A stretch of 64,000 nucleotides of DNA from NCBI RefSeq assembly GCF_010389155.1, contig NC_057769.1:14074735-14138734 (forward strand), in the 5' to 3' direction. The translations under genes and the position numbers were made by a program. Under the pieces are notes generated by a model, which made no database searches, was not told the origin of the DNA, and saw nothing but the letters and a program-made list of their open reading frames with translations. The stretch is from Erigeron canadensis (lineage: Eukaryota > Streptophyta > Magnoliopsida > Asterales > Asteraceae). This document shows positions 48,643 to 61,237 of this stretch, piece by piece (position 1 is the first letter of the stretch; every line of letters begins with the position of its first letter).

Positions 48643-49034
48643 ATTATTATGATGATTTGATTTTGTGTATCTGAAACTCAAGTAGCACAAACACAAACAA
48701 GTAAAAAGTCAATAGTGGCAAGTATCAATATTGATGACGATACAGAAGAACCATGACAGTAGTTCTGTTAGTCTTTTCTTTTTTAATTATTATAAAGTTG
48801 AAAATTATTCGGTCAAATAATAATATAAAAATATACACCATTCACAGCCATCTTATGGTCTCTGCTATTTCATGTTTTTATGGCCATTCGACAAATCCAC
48901 GATTTTAAATTAAAATACAGTACTTTATTGACTGTTGCTGTTTTAGTTTGGACTATCTGATGTTTACTATTCTTCTTTATCGAAAGTAACGTGCCAAAAA
49001 CATATACTCGTAAATATTTTTATAATAAAAAAAA
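48643..49034. other. Upstream region of the RLK gene
   Basis: Presumed promoter and leader; AT-rich, no motif called with confidence. Confidence 0.4.
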
Positions 49035-50421
49035 AGAGAAATTATCACAAATCGTCCATGTGGTTTGTTCGATTCGCATTTCCGTCCCTGAACTTTTTTT
49101 TATTCACTAAGTGTCCATGGGCTTTTCAATTTCATTGTCAGACGTCCCTCCTCCAAACGGCCGTCCCTTTTTAGCCGTTAAGCCTCTCACGTGCTTGCCA
49201 TGTGAGAGTAAAATCGTCCACATACACTAAAAACAAACCACATGGACTATTTCTTCTTCCCATAAATTACATTCACCTTCTTTATCTCTCCATAACATAA
49301 ACAATCATATTTATCACCTCAGCCCCACTTCCAAAATTACATTCAATCTTTTGTGATAATTTCTCCTAAATCTATCTATATATCTCTGACTCTTTGTACA
49401 TATTCAAAACCACCCCCACCACACATATATGTATGAATCTATCTACATGTGATATCTATATACAAAGATCCACAACTCAAAAATCACACTATCAAATCTA
49501 AAATACCAAAATTTTTAAAAACGCAATTGAATTCCTATAAAAGATCAAATCAAAATCAACAAATCGAAAAACAATTTAAAAAAATAATAGAAACCAAGAT
49601 TCATGTCATGGGGATGTGGGAATGGGGGAGAATATCTCACCATTGAAGCCTCAAAACACAAAAAATGCCACCACCACTGTGCCGCCGGAGCTAACCACTT
49701 TGGGAGCGATTTCCGATCATGGGGATTTGGGAAAAAGTGCGACTAGAGCCGAAGATACAGGTATTGGTTCCCACTGTGCCACCACTAACCACCACCGCCA
49801 TTGTTCAGCCCTAGAATCAGCACCACCATTGTGCTGCCAGACAAGAGGGCGGGAAGGGGGAGGCCCATGGTGCGACTAAAACAGCCCAACTGGCTTTATT
49901 TTTCAAATTTACATGTTGGTTTGTAGTAAATCTTTAGTTTACATAAATTTTCGGTAGTGATACTATACTAATTGTTGCAACATACCTCAATGGGATGATA
50001 ATACTCATGTCATGACTCAGACTCAACTATCTCAATGTCAAAAAGGTCAGAAGGCATCACGTACATTACTTTGATTGCAATAATTTTTATTATTTTATTT
50101 TATTTTTATTTTGATTAATGTTTATGGAATATAAACTTTAGATTGATTTTATTTGATGATTTAGATAAAGATCATGGAAGGTGTGGTACTGATGATGGTG
50201 ATAACGACAAAGGTTAGAAAAGAGAAGGGGTCAAAAAGACTAAAATGCCCTCACGTGCATTGCACATGAGAGGCTCGACGGAGGAAATTTAACATACGTT
50301 AGGGTTAGGGATTAATGGCAATGAAATGGAAAAGCCTAGGGACACTTAGTGATAAAAAAAAAGTCCAGAGACGAAAATGCGAATCGAGTCAACCACAGGG
50401 ACGATTTGTGATAATTTCTCT
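49035..50421. mobile_element. Long-TIR DNA transposon, non-autonomous
   Basis: Inverted ends of about 110 bases: AGAGAAATTATCACAAATCG, then TCCATGTGGTTTG, TTCGATTCGCATTT and TCACTAAGTGTCC at the left; the same series in reverse at the right, ending GTGATAATTTCTCT. Long terminal repeats without a transposase suggest a Mutator-like (MULE/TIR-MITE) element. No 9-bp target duplication could be confirmed because the flanks are A and TA runs. The inside has C- and CCACC-rich stretches and leader-like DNA (about 49260-49700) that could be captured host sequence, but no convincing protein. Confidence 0.7.
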
Positions 50422-50925
50422 AAATATATATATATAATATATATATATATACATATTTCAGTAACAAATAAAGCATGACTCCTTGTTATTCTCCTACATT
50501 TCTCATCTAATTATTTAAAATGAATAATATATATAATTAATTTTTTTTGAATGTTAGATGATATATATTACATGAACTCCACGTAGGTCTTTTCCGTTTT
50601 TTCATTGCTACGTCAGCATCACACCACTTAGGACTCCCCTCATGATCTCTCTCCTATACGACAAGCTTGCTCATGACTTTTTCGCCACATCATCAATTAA
50701 TTTACCATTTATTTTGCTCTATATATATTTAACCAAACCATATATTTAACATCAAAACACACATATTTATTTAAAAAAACACATTAAAAATAAGAAAAGC
50801 ACAAAACATTTATTTAAACAAAAAATTACAACACAAGTAAGAAAACATTACGTTCCTAATACAATAAAACATAACGAAAATTTATTGAAAACACACAAAG
50901 CAACAAGAAACACAAAAAAAACAAA
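50422..50925. other. AT-rich spacer before the Harbinger ORF1
   Basis: Includes the likely 3' untranslated side of the minus-strand transposon gene. A matching terminal inverted repeat was not identified. Confidence 0.4.
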
Positions 50926-51969
50926 CTACTCGTCGTCTTCATCGTCACTGCTTCCACCCATCGCTACAAAGTCTTCCCCAAACTGATCCATCAAAGACTT
51001 ATGATAATTTAGAAGTGCTTTCATCTCCTTTCTAAGCAAATCAGTGGGAACCGAGTTCTGAAGAAACTTAAATGCCTCCATAACTTCCTTCCTGTGACGA
51101 GAAGCTTTCCTTGCCTTCCGATCCTCTTCAAACTTTATCCGATCTTCATCTGTTTTCTTTATCGATTCCTTCTGCCACCTGAACATTTCGTCGACTTTAA
51201 GTAGCACTTCTGACCCGGTGGATGATCTACTCGATCCTGCATCAGATCTTTGGGACAACTTTCGCCCAACATTACGCCCCGATGGTCTCCTAATAGGGTC
51301 ATCGCCAAACAATGAGTCAACAGTCGGGGTTCTATATTGACCAAGCTGCTCTAATCCCCATAATGGCTCTAATGGCTCACCGTCGTCATCCAAATCCATC
51401 ATATCCACCCACGGTTTTTTTTTGTCCCGTGGTCGTTCCAAAAGGTTGGGAAACCTTTAAGGATTTCCCAACAATTCTTGAATGCAAAGCGAGGCGACCC
51501 ATACTGCGCCCTGTATTGCTCATGGACGACATAAAAAATATGCTTCTCGTCGGCTCCACTTTGCCGTCCTTTATCACTAAACTTTTTAAACACAACCCCA
51601 AAATTTTTACACCCGGCTTTGATTTTGTTCCATTTGTCCAAAACACGTTTTCCGTTTGACCATTCGCCTTGATCGCGTCCTCGGTAGCATGCACCCAACT
51701 CCTAGTCAAAATCACACATTCCTCTACGGTCCATTTCCTCTTTTCTGCAACCTCCCTTTCTTTTTTCGTCATTCGCTTTGGCGGTTGGACTGCCTCTACT
51801 TCATCTTCCACATGAGTGGCAGAAGCGACACTAGTTCCTGCGCGTTGATAGTCCGCTTCATCTACCACATTAGTCGGTTGTGGTGGTGGTGCCGCTGCTA
51901 CTGTTGCTTGTTGAAACATATGTGCCGCATGCAATTGTTGCAATAAAAGAAGGTTGTTTGCGTTGTTTA
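50926..51969 (-). pseudogene. PIF/Harbinger-type ORF1 protein, C-terminal part, interrupted
   Basis: A Myb/SANT-like DNA-binding protein with a NAM-associated C-terminal domain, the accessory protein of PIF/Harbinger transposons (such proteins are often mislabelled glutathione S-transferase T3-like). The first frame (from 51969) holds a Gln/Ala/Pro linker, a basic patch and the SANT helix KRKWTVEECVILTRSWVHAT; about 51660 the frame changes and continues RVLDKWNKIKAGCKNFGVVF and FVVHEQYRAQYG-like sequence; after a T-run near 51415 a third frame carries the acidic and charged C-terminus (DEMFRWQKESIKKTDEDRI, SSDDEDDE) to the stop at 50926. The N-terminal part lies beyond the Copia insertion at 59712-59966. 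Two frameshifts plus the insertion inactivate it. Confidence 0.75.
51965..51969 (+). repeat. Target-site duplication of the Copia element, left copy
   Basis: GTTTA, identical to 59712-59716. Confidence 0.9.
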
Positions 51970-52675
51970 TGTTGGGTTATATAACTATTTATCAAATCAA
52001 ATCACAAAGCACGCAGCGGAATATAAAATCTATGTAGTTAATTAATTAACCAAGATAGAAAACATGTACCTTAAATTGGAGATAATAAAGCAAGAAACCT
52101 TTATAAGAAGGATTAAATTGAACCTCACTACGATTGCACACACAACGTTAGAATGTATGTATGCTAGTACTTGATCACGAACGAACAACCCTTTGTATAA
52201 ACCCGAATACCTAGCTAAAACCGAAAACCCTTTTCCTAGCTAAGAACCGAAAAATCAAAACCCTTTGGGTTTTGTGTTTCGGCCGAGAGAGAGCAAGAGA
52301 GGAGAGAAAAAAACCCTTTTAATTTTTAATTGTATATTAAACAACTAAGAATAGGTTTGTATTTATAGGATTAGGAAACTTAATGACCAAGCTAAGGGTT
52401 TGTGAAACCCTTTACACGACCGGCCCCCTCTAGAACAATCTAGAGGGTTTCCTAATTGTTTCCTAATTACAACTCTCCTTCATTAAGTCCGTTAGTTAAG
52501 TACCATTAACTATTAACCCTTTTAACGGACCATCGTTAGTTTTTCGTGATCAAATTAATTAATAAATTACATTTAATATATTAATTAATTATAATTACAT
52601 TCATGTTGAGGTGTAACCCCGTAGGCTTAAATACTTTTCGGACATACGTTCATTTTACGTGATCATAATTTAATA
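51970..52675 (-). repeat. 3' LTR of the Copia element
   Basis: Starts TGTTGGGTTATATAAC; the other end reads TAATA where the partner has the canonical TAACA, so its terminal CA has mutated to TA. Confidence 0.9.
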
Positions 52676-52700
52676 GCTCCCACTTGAGCTCGTAATGAAT
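52676..52700 (-). other. Polypurine tract of the Copia element
   Basis: Read on the minus strand: AAGTGGGAGC directly before the 3' LTR, the second-strand primer. Confidence 0.75.
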
Positions 52701-53535
52701 GAAGGTAATAACATTGATTAGCGTCTAGCAACACGCCAATGCTCCCGAAAAATTTAAGTATAGTTTCTTAAAGTATGTTTAAATGGTTAAGGCATTTATT
52801 ATCCCTTTGTTCTTGATACCTTGTTAAATATGAATATGGATCAAGGTCATATCATAATTTAACGATTATGTTTCTCATTCAATAACTAATTAATGATTAC
52901 CAAATATAATCGAGAACCATCTAGATTTATTTGGGTACGGCCATGCAAACATCTTAATTAGTCAAATGAGGGCGCCAATGGTATCATGCTTCAACTTTTA
53001 AATTGAAGGAACAAATCCTATATTGACTACACGTGTCGGTCATCATACTTCACGACGCTTTCTGAAAATAGCCCTTTATGTACTCCCTTATTCAGGAAAG
53101 TTAGAACTACATCTAGTAAGTGCGATTCATACATGCTGACCTACTTGCATCTCAAGTCAAAGGATCAATAAAAGTAACCATTTATGAATTTCACTTAATG
53201 ACAACGATCCATAAAGTGATAACTCGTTAGTGGGGTAGTCCGATATGCATCAACTATGGATATCATGTGAGTTTGGTGGGACCATCCATTATATATTCCA
53301 AGAATATAACCAATCACTCAGATTTGTCTTAGTTTAATTATATTCCCATATAATTAATCGACAATGGACAATTTAAAATATTTAATAAAATATTAAATAA
53401 AATATTCAAGGATTTAACATGCAAATATAGGACACAATTTAATATTAAATGAAATCAAACATATCAAGTACTTTATTTCATTATGGAAAATATAAATTGT
53501 TTAACATCTCTTATCCAGATACCGAAACAACAGAT
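52701..53535. other. Non-coding Copia sequence between RNase H and 3' LTR
   Basis: No coding potential seen; about 0.8 kb, longer than usual for a Copia 3' untranslated region. Confidence 0.5.
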
Positions 53536-56000
53536 TTACATGAAATAACTAGCTAATTTAAGTCCTATGCCCTCGGCATGCCTTTCAAGCTTGGGCCTAG
53601 ACAAAGCTTTTGTGAAAGGATCAGCTAAGTTAAAATCTGTGTGAACTTTGAGTAAATTGATCTCCCCTAGTTCGATCTGCTCACGAACATAGTGATATCG
53701 TCTAGCATAATGTCTGGCACCTTTCTGAACTCTGGGTTCATTGGCAATGATTAATGCACCAGTATTATCACAGTACAAATCAGTGGGTAAGTCATTTGAG
53801 GGGATCACGTTTAGCCCGCTAATGAACTTCCTTATCCAGACTGCTTCCATTGCGGCTTCTGAGGCGACAATGTACTCAGACTCTGTTGCAGACATGGCGA
53901 CTGTGGTTTTAAGCTCATAGCATTCCACTGTGCCTTCATTTTAAAAATGAAGACGTATCCCGACTGATATTTTGAATCATATTAAATCCATCATCACAAA
54001 TTCTATTACCATTTGAATTTTTGATCGGGATTTCAACCATACACCAAGAATAATTCTTTAGTAGCACATATGTACTTAAGAATGTTCTTTACAACAATTC
54101 AATGATCCTATCCAAGATTTTGCTGATAGTGGCTAACTATATTTTGCGCGAACGCAATATCAGGTCTAGTGCATCTTACCGCGTACATAATAAATCCCAC
54201 AGCCAAAGTATAAAGGATTTTTCACATACGCTCCACCTCATTAGGTGTAGAAGCACTGTTCTTGCTAGATAAGTTAAGTCTTTCTTGCATGAGTGTAAAC
54301 CCACACTTAGAATTCTCTATCTTGAAACGCTTCAAGATCTTTATCAATATAAGCACTTTAACTTAATCTAAACAACCGCTTTAATCTATCTCGGTAGATC
54401 TTGATTCCAAGAATAAATGCCGCTTCACCTAAATCTTTCATGGCAAAACACTTTCCAAGATGGGATTTAACATCTTGCAACATTGGAATGTGTTTTTCTA
54501 TGATCAATCTGTCATCAACATACAAGATAAGGAAATTAACATTACTCCCACTAGCTTTGCGATATACACAATGCTCATCGGGATTTTGAACAAAACCAAA
54601 CCTTTTGATTTCTTCATCAAACCGTTTATTCCAACTTCTTGATGCTTGCTTTAGTCCATAAATGGACCTTTGAAGCTTGCATATTTTGTTGGGATGTTTT
54701 GGATCAATAAAACCTTCCGGTTGATCCATATAGACTTCTTCATCCAAGTAACCATTTAAGAAGGCAGTCTTAACATCCATTTGCTATATCTCAAAGTCAT
54801 AGTACGCTGCTATAGCTAAGCGAATCCTAATAGCTTTAATGTCCGCAACCGGAGAAAAGGTTTCATCATAATCAACAGCGAAACATTGAGTATAACCTTT
54901 TGCCACGAGACGAGCTTTATAGGTGTGTACATTTCCATCCATGTCTGTCTTCTTATTGAAGATCCACTTACACCCAACAGTTTGAGTATTTTGTGGAAGA
55001 TCAACCAAGCTCCAAACTTGATTGTCTTTCATGGATTTCATTTCCACCTTCGTAGCTTTAAGCCATTTGTCAGATTCTGGATCTGATAATGCAACTTTGA
55101 AATTCGGAGGCTCATCGCGATCTCCAACAACGTCTTCTTCTACCATTAGACATAGTCTTTCGGTAGGACGTCTTGTCCTTTCGGACCTACGAAGTGGAAT
55201 TGCTTCATTATCATCGACTTGGGGTTCATCACTTTGAACATTCCCCCCCCCCCAAGTTGATGATTGCTAGGAGCTTCAGAAGGTGACACATCTTCCTCTT
55301 GAGTCTCATCAAGTTCTACAACCCTCCCACTATTCTCGTAAACTAACTTCTTTTCAAAGAATTCAGCATATCGAGCAACACGAACAATATTTTTGGCGGG
55401 ATCATAGAAGTCGTAACCCATCGTTTCCTTAGGGTATCCGACAAAGATGCACTTAGTAGTTCTGGGTTCAAGTTTGTCAGACGTATCACGCTTCACAAGT
55501 GCCTCACATCCCCAGACTCTTAAGTAAGACAAATTAGGGACATCTCCATGCCATAATTCATACGGCGTCTTGTCAACCTTCTTGGTTGGAACCATATTGA
55601 GAATGCGTACAACAGTCTCTAGAGCATAATCCCAAAACGAAAATGGGAGAGTTATATGGGTCATCATTGATCTCACCATGTCTAGCAAGGTGCGATTTCT
55701 CCTTTCAGACAATCCATTATGCTGAGGAGTGTATGGAGGAGTAAGCTATTGGACAATTCCACATGCTTTAAGATAATCCTTAAACTCTTGGCTTAAGTAT
55801 TCACCACCTCGATCCGAACGAAGAATCTTGATGGTTTTACCGAGTTAATTTTCTACTTCATTTTTAAAATCTTTGAATGTTTCAAAGACTTCATGTTTAT
55901 GTTTAAGCAAGTAAACATAACCATAACGACTGTAATCATTCATAGAATAATGAAGTAGCTAGCACTTTTCCTTGACACATGCCTAAATGGGTCACATTCA
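53536..56000 (-). pseudogene. Copia pol: integrase, reverse transcriptase, RNase H
   Basis: In gene order: integrase core remnant with SDRGGEYLSQEFKDY (about 55820-55775), a stop near 55750, then PYTPQHNGLSERRNRTLLDM, the integrase C-terminal blocks PYELWHGDVPNLSYLRVWGC and KCIFVGYPKETMGYDFYDP; a C11 run at 55243-55253 (G11 in the gene) marks a frame problem. Reverse transcriptase follows at 55146-54358 ([50 protein letters not shown], catalytic YVDD). RNase H is at 53928-53536 (SATESEYIVASEAAMEAVW, YCDNTGALIIANEP, ADPFTKALS). The stretch 54357-53929 between RT and RNase H is degraded. Not functional. Confidence 0.9.
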
Positions 56001-56091
56001 TCCGAATGTATTAGTCCAAGTAGTTCCTTAGCCCTCTCCGGTTTTATGCGGAAAAGGTAGTCTTGTTATCTTGCCGAAAATACAATATATG

Positions 56092-56350
56092 CATTTGTCA
56101 AATGATTCATCATTTGATTGTAAGATCCCTTCACGTTGAAGTTTTCAATGCTTGTCTTGCTAACGACAATTTCAAAGATACGCATTTATCAAATGATTCA
56201 TCATTTGATTGTAAGATCTCTTCACATTGAAGACTATTAATGCGTTTCTTGCTAATGATAATGCCAAAGACATGTATTTATCAAATGATTCATCATTTGA
56301 TTTGTAAGATATCTTCACATTGAAGTCTTTAAATGCGTTTCTTGACAAAA
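56092..56350 (+). repeat. Three tandem units of about 92 bases in the Copia gag-pol region
   Basis: Units begin at 56092, 56183 and 56275 with ATTTRTCAAATGATTCATCA and continue with TTTGATTGTAAGATC, TTCACRTTGAAG and GTCTTGCTAA/GTTTCTTGCTAA words. Divergence between units shows this is not fresh. Confidence 0.88.
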
Positions 56351-56738
56351 GTTAAACAAGATGAAAATGTCAAGGATAGATAGAGTCCAAGTTAACTTGA
56401 CTCTTTTGCTATTGAATTATCATTTGAATCTCATCAACACTTATAATTCAGTTAAGAAGATACTCGAAGAACTGGTTAAACCAACTTGCTTCTTCTTCTT
56501 GTTCAACTCAGCTAATCTACTTAGGACAATTCCTCTTCCAGTGTCTCACTATAGCATAGTGATGACAAGCCTGGTTTTTAGCCATATGCTCCTTTTTCTA
56601 AAGGGTCTTTTAAGGTTTTGAGACAAAACACTTTGTTTTCTCTTACCAAAGTTCTTGCCTTTAGCTTTACGGTTGTTTTGCTTTCTAAACCCTTCCCCCC
56701 TTGATCATATGAACTTGGGGTATCTCAGATTTCTTGGA

Positions 56739-56838
56739 CGGTTTTCTTCATACTCAATCAACTTGATATGAAGTCCAACTATGCTATGCGGTTTTCTTCA
56801 TACTCAATCAACTTGATATGAAGTCCAACTATGCTATG
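56739..56838 (+). repeat. Exact tandem duplication of 50 bases in Copia
   Basis: Unit starting CGGTTTTCTTCATACTCAAT at 56739-56788 is repeated without change at 56789-56838. Confidence 0.93.
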
Positions 56839-59004
56839 CAAATATGCAATTATCTCTTATGCCAATAAGAATCGGCAGAAGATACGCATAGTTTAAACCT
56901 TTCCATAATGCTCAAAGTGACTCTTCATCTTGAGTACATGAGCACTCACCTGTTTCCCATACTCGTGTTCAAGTTATAGAGTGACTCAATTAGCTCAAGT
57001 AATTTCATCTCCAACTTGTTTTCCGTACATAGACTTGAGTTATCTGATCATATCACACGGATTTTGCAATCCGAATTGCTTTTTGAAGCTCAGGAGACAT
57101 GCTTCTAGCATCAAATAAGCAACCTCAATATGTCTATTGTACCGAGTATTTTATGCTTCCAACTGCATAGCAGTGACACTCGCATCAGAAATAGCGATAT
57201 CTGAGTTTCAATGACATCAACTTTTAGAACAATTCTCTATTGACAAAACAGTCATTGAAATTGGTTTTAGAAAGTTTTCTCTTTCTAGCATCGACCTGAA
57301 AGCCGATTGGTGTATGTTCTGTGAAGGATTTGTTGCCTTTTACAAAACAGATTCAAGTTCAATTATCGGTATTTTCGATAATAAATCCTTAAAAAACTTA
57401 ATTACCTAACGTTTAAAAAATAAACAATTAATTTCATTAAGGCTAGGATCCAAATGACATACAACCATTTCATCAGTTGATCTGCTAGAAATGATTGCAC
57501 TCAAAAGGTAAGTGACGAGCAATAATTGCATTACAAGTGCAATTCCTAGTAAGTATGGGACCTACGTATGACACTTGATTCATCAAGTGATCTTTTGTAG
57601 TCATGTTTTGTCCCATCTTTTGTCACGGGTCAAGGTCTCACCGCTTAACTCGCTTTAAGTCGTCCAACTAAGAACGCACAAAATTGACCACCACTGTGTA
57701 CCAGTAAATGGGTTTCGCCATGCAACCGCCATTTCACCACTGTGTACCAGTGAGTAAAACAACGACCCCATGTGTCCTTGACAAATTGGATGGCAAATGA
57801 CTTAAGTTTATTGGGTCATTCAATTTGATATGTGATCAAAAAGTTATGTTTGAAGATTCATGCATATCTTCTAAACATAACATTTAATAAAATCATTTTT
57901 ATAGTCTTAGCAACACAAGAGAGCTCGGTAGCTCCATTTGAACGCACAAAGAAGCGCAAGGGCAAAGGTTTGCGATGAACGCAATTAAAAACTCGCCCTT
58001 TTAGAAGGCTAGCGCACTCCGACTTATACCTCTCTTAGAGTTTGTTCAAATGGGTGAGCCAGTGTATCTCAAGGTTGTAAGACTCCAATTTTATTAAAAA
58101 ATCTCTATTTCGATATTGCTTAGTGAAGTTTATATTTTCTCAAAAACAATTTTACATCGCAATTTATATCACAATAAATATGCAAAATCATAAACTATTA
58201 ACTATTAAGCATGCAACGAGTTATGTTAGGCCACCTAAATATGTCACTATGGTTTAATTATGTCTAAATCGGCTCCCCCTTCAAAGAAGAGGACCACATA
58301 CATCAAGTTGCCTTGATTGCGTAAGCCTTAAACATATACAAAACAATCAATTATCATATAAGCACATAGTTGCTCATTGGAAATTCCAGTAGCTTCACGA
58401 CCTGTTTAGACCTGTTTCTGGTCCGATTCAGACTTCGACCAGAACGACAAAGTTTTAGCCCTATGTGTTGAGCATCTAAAGTTCAAAGCAAGACCTCTAA
58501 CTCATTACGGATTAAAAGATATGAATTTTTTAGTGAACTGTCGTAAAGCAGAAAAATTACACGAAAAATTCACATAGTCACACAATTAATTATCCAATTA
58601 TCTAGCATAATTAACCCTAATGATCAAGATTTCATATCAATATATCTAAGTAAGAATCATGAATGATTTGCATGAAAAAAATTCATGATTTTTACTTCTT
58701 TTTAACCATTAAAATAAAGGTACACATATAAATACATGCAATTTATCATATAAACATGCAATTAATCAAAACTTGGATTAGGAACCCTAAAAAAAAACAA
58801 TTTTTTTTATTTTTCTGGAAAAATTTGAACCATATATATATATATATATGTATGTATTAAATAAAACCTTTTTCTTATTTAAAAATTCAATTTAAATATA
58901 TATATATACATAGCCGAAAATTTTAAAAATCAAAAACCCTAAACCCTCTTCAAGTTTTGATTTATTGGTAATCAAAAACATACATAGCAGGCTCGTGATA
59001 CCAC
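56839..59004 (-). pseudogene. Worn gag region and 5' leader of the Copia element
   Basis: The place where gag should lie. I could not recover a continuous Gag frame or a zinc knuckle; short minus-strand stretches look protein-like but are full of stops. The last kilobase before the LTR is leader-like and AT-rich. Confidence 0.55.
58988..59004 (-). other. Primer-binding site of the Copia element
   Basis: On the minus strand GTGGTATCACGAGCC follows the 5' LTR; compare TGGTATCAGAGC, complementary to the 3' end of initiator Met tRNA. Confidence 0.8.
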
Positions 59005-59711
59005 TGTTGGGTTATATAACTATTTATCAAATCAAATCACAAAGCACGCAGCGGAATATAAAATCTATGTAGTTAATTAATTAACCAAGATAAAAAACGT
59101 GTACCTTAAATTGGAGATAATAAAGCAAAAAACCTTTATAAGAAGGTTTAAATTAAACCTCTCTACGATTGCACACACAACGTTGGAATATATGTATGCT
59201 AGTACTTGATCACGAATAAACAACCCTTTGTATAAACCCGAATACCTAGCTAAAACCGAAAACCCTTTTCCTAGCTAAGAACCGAAAAATCAAAACCCTT
59301 TGGGTTTTGTGTTTCGGCTGAGAGGGAGCAAGAGAGGAAAGAAAAAACCCTTTTAAATTTTAATTGTATATATCAAACAACTAAGAATAGGTTTGTATTT
59401 ATAGGATTAGGAAACTTAATGACCAAGCTAAGGGTTTGTGAAACCCTTTACACGACCGGCCCCCTCTAGAACAATCTAGAGGGTTTCCTAATTGTTTCCT
59501 AATTACAACTCTCCTTTGTTAAGTCCGTTAGTTAAGTACCGTTAACTATTAACTCTTTTAACGGACCATCGTTAGTTTTTCGTGATCAAATTAATTAATA
59601 AATTACATTTAATATATTAATTAAATATAGTTATATTCATGTTGAGGTGTGACCCCGTAGGCTTAAATACTTTTCGGACATACGTTCATTTTACGTGATC
59701 ATATTCTAACA
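59005..59711 (-). repeat. 5' LTR of the Copia element
   Basis: TGTTGGG...TAACA ends, about 707 bases, colinear with 51970-52675 with scattered substitutions. Confidence 0.92.
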
Positions 59712-59716
59712 GTTTA
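59712..59716 (+). repeat. Target-site duplication of the Copia element, right copy
   Basis: GTTTA, matching 51965-51969. Confidence 0.9.
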
Positions 59717-59966
59717 TACTGTGAATCGGGTTATAACCGACTTGATTATAAAACGAAGTCGAAAACGGGTTCACATTATATGGAATCGGCGATGGCGACG
59801 ACATATAGTTGAGTGGGAATTGAGAGTTGGTAGATTGAACTGGTGGATTCGAGCTCGACATCGCCGGTGATGGCGGTGTAGGAAAGTTGAGAAGGTTTTG
59901 AAGCATGTCGTCGGCAACATTTTCGTTGTTTTTCTTTTGTTGGTTTTTGGTGTTTCCCTTAGACAT
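59712..59966 (-). pseudogene. Harbinger ORF1 protein, N-terminal part, cut by Copia
   Basis: Starts MSKGNTKNQQKKNNENVADD, then a Pro/Ser/Asn-rich linker (LLNFPTPPSP, YMSSPSPIPY) and reaches the Copia insertion at GTTTA. The continuing sequence on the far side (51969 downward, Asn/Leu/Gln-rich linker then SANT domain) fits as the same protein. Start codon chosen as the first ATG after a stop-containing leader. Confidence 0.75.
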
Positions 59967-61237
59967 GGTGTGGGTTTGAGTGTAAGTGATAATGAATGGT
60001 TTGATTGTATGTGAAATGGTTTGAGTATATGTGAAAATGGAGGAATTGGGCTGGTTAAAAAAGAAGAAAAGGAAGAAGTAGTCGTTACATTTGAAATGGA
60101 GAAGAAAAAAAATTGTTTTTATAGCCGTTGGAAATAAGGGCCCACAAAGGAGCTTTCTTCATAGTCTCGGGGAGGACTAAATGTTTGGACGCAACATGTT
60201 GGACTCTTCATGCCTACAGCGGCGGTCGTCCTAGTTGGTTAGGACGCATCACAAGGACGATTGTAAGCACACGCCTTATTCTCCATTAGATCCTTAAGCA
60301 TATATATTAAGGGAGAAGATTCCCTCAAGTTATTTCCAACTTGAGAGTCAAGTTAGAAACATCTAAAACATTGAATTGAATTTAAAATTCAAAAATTTTA
60401 AATTTTGACACTTGATTTTAATTCAATGGTTTAGATGTCCCTAACACGATTAGTCATGTCAAGGAACTTGAGGGACTCCTTATATTTTAACCTATTCAAT
60501 TAGCCACATTTATCTCTTTTTAAAATTCATCTCATCTACTTTTGTGCATAGTTGACGACTCGTAACTTTTGATTCGACTCGGAAATATGATTTTTTGACT
60601 CGTAACTCGACTCGTACGGGTCAGGATATTTTTATATAGTACATAATCTTGTATAACTTATATATGTGATGCTTTTTGAAACAAAATATAAATTTATTAT
60701 CTTAATTCATTTAAAAATTATTACATATTCGATAATTTTGAGTCATAAACATACATGTGATTGAACACGTAATCGTATAATTCTGGTAATTATTTTGTGG
60801 TTCTCGATTGAAACCTTACAAGGCTTCATGCATCTAACTACAAACTGCATCTCACATCTAACTAAATATGCTGCTTAAATGTACTCTTTGTCATTCTTAA
60901 AACAAGAATGCAATCTTATTTGATCACTTTCACTATATTCGAATATCACTCTTGTAGTGCAAGAGTTCCTTAATATACTTCCAAAGGTAAGGTAACTCAT
61001 TAGACGGTCTACAAGGTTTCGCTTATGGCTGTTGTCTACTCCATATAGTTGGCTTTGTTCATTCAAACACAAAAAATCATTATATTTAAGTTTCCCTTGA
61101 AACAAAGGCACATAACTAGAGTGAAACTTGTTTAGACCGAAACTTCTATTCATCTTCTAATCTGTCTGGAGTGAACAGGATGGATATTTATATTTATATG
61201 ATTATCATAATATGACAAAAAAAATAAAATGGTGGCA
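59967..61237. other. Upstream part of the Harbinger element and AT-rich spacer
   Basis: Leader of the transposon gene to about 60300 (GGCGGTCGTCCTAGTTGG, possible subterminal repeats), then AT-rich DNA. A minus-strand frame at 60875-61153 has no recognisable family and is not called as a gene. Confidence 0.4.

Larger units (their letters stand above)
51970..59711 (-). mobile_element. Ty1/Copia LTR retrotransposon inserted in a Harbinger ORF1
   Basis: 7.7 kb element, coding on the minus strand, bounded by direct repeats of about 706 bases and the duplicated host pentamer GTTTA. Primer-binding site next to the 5' LTR reads TGGTATCACGAGCC (initiator-Met tRNA type with one extra base); a purine tract AAGTGGGAG precedes the 3' LTR. 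Integrase, reverse transcriptase and RNase H are recognisable in the order typical of Copia (integrase before RT). The gag region is worn and contains tandem duplications. Stops and frameshifts make it inactive. By eye the two LTRs differ at roughly 25-30 positions, which suggests a fairly recent but not fresh insertion. Confidence 0.93.

Noticed and set aside
49616..49879. 87-codon frame in the long-TIR element
   Set aside because: His/Thr/Gly-rich, no family, probably chance in CCACC-rich DNA.
60875..61153. 92-codon minus-strand frame
   Set aside because: Some protein-like blocks, but no recognised family and no splice partners.
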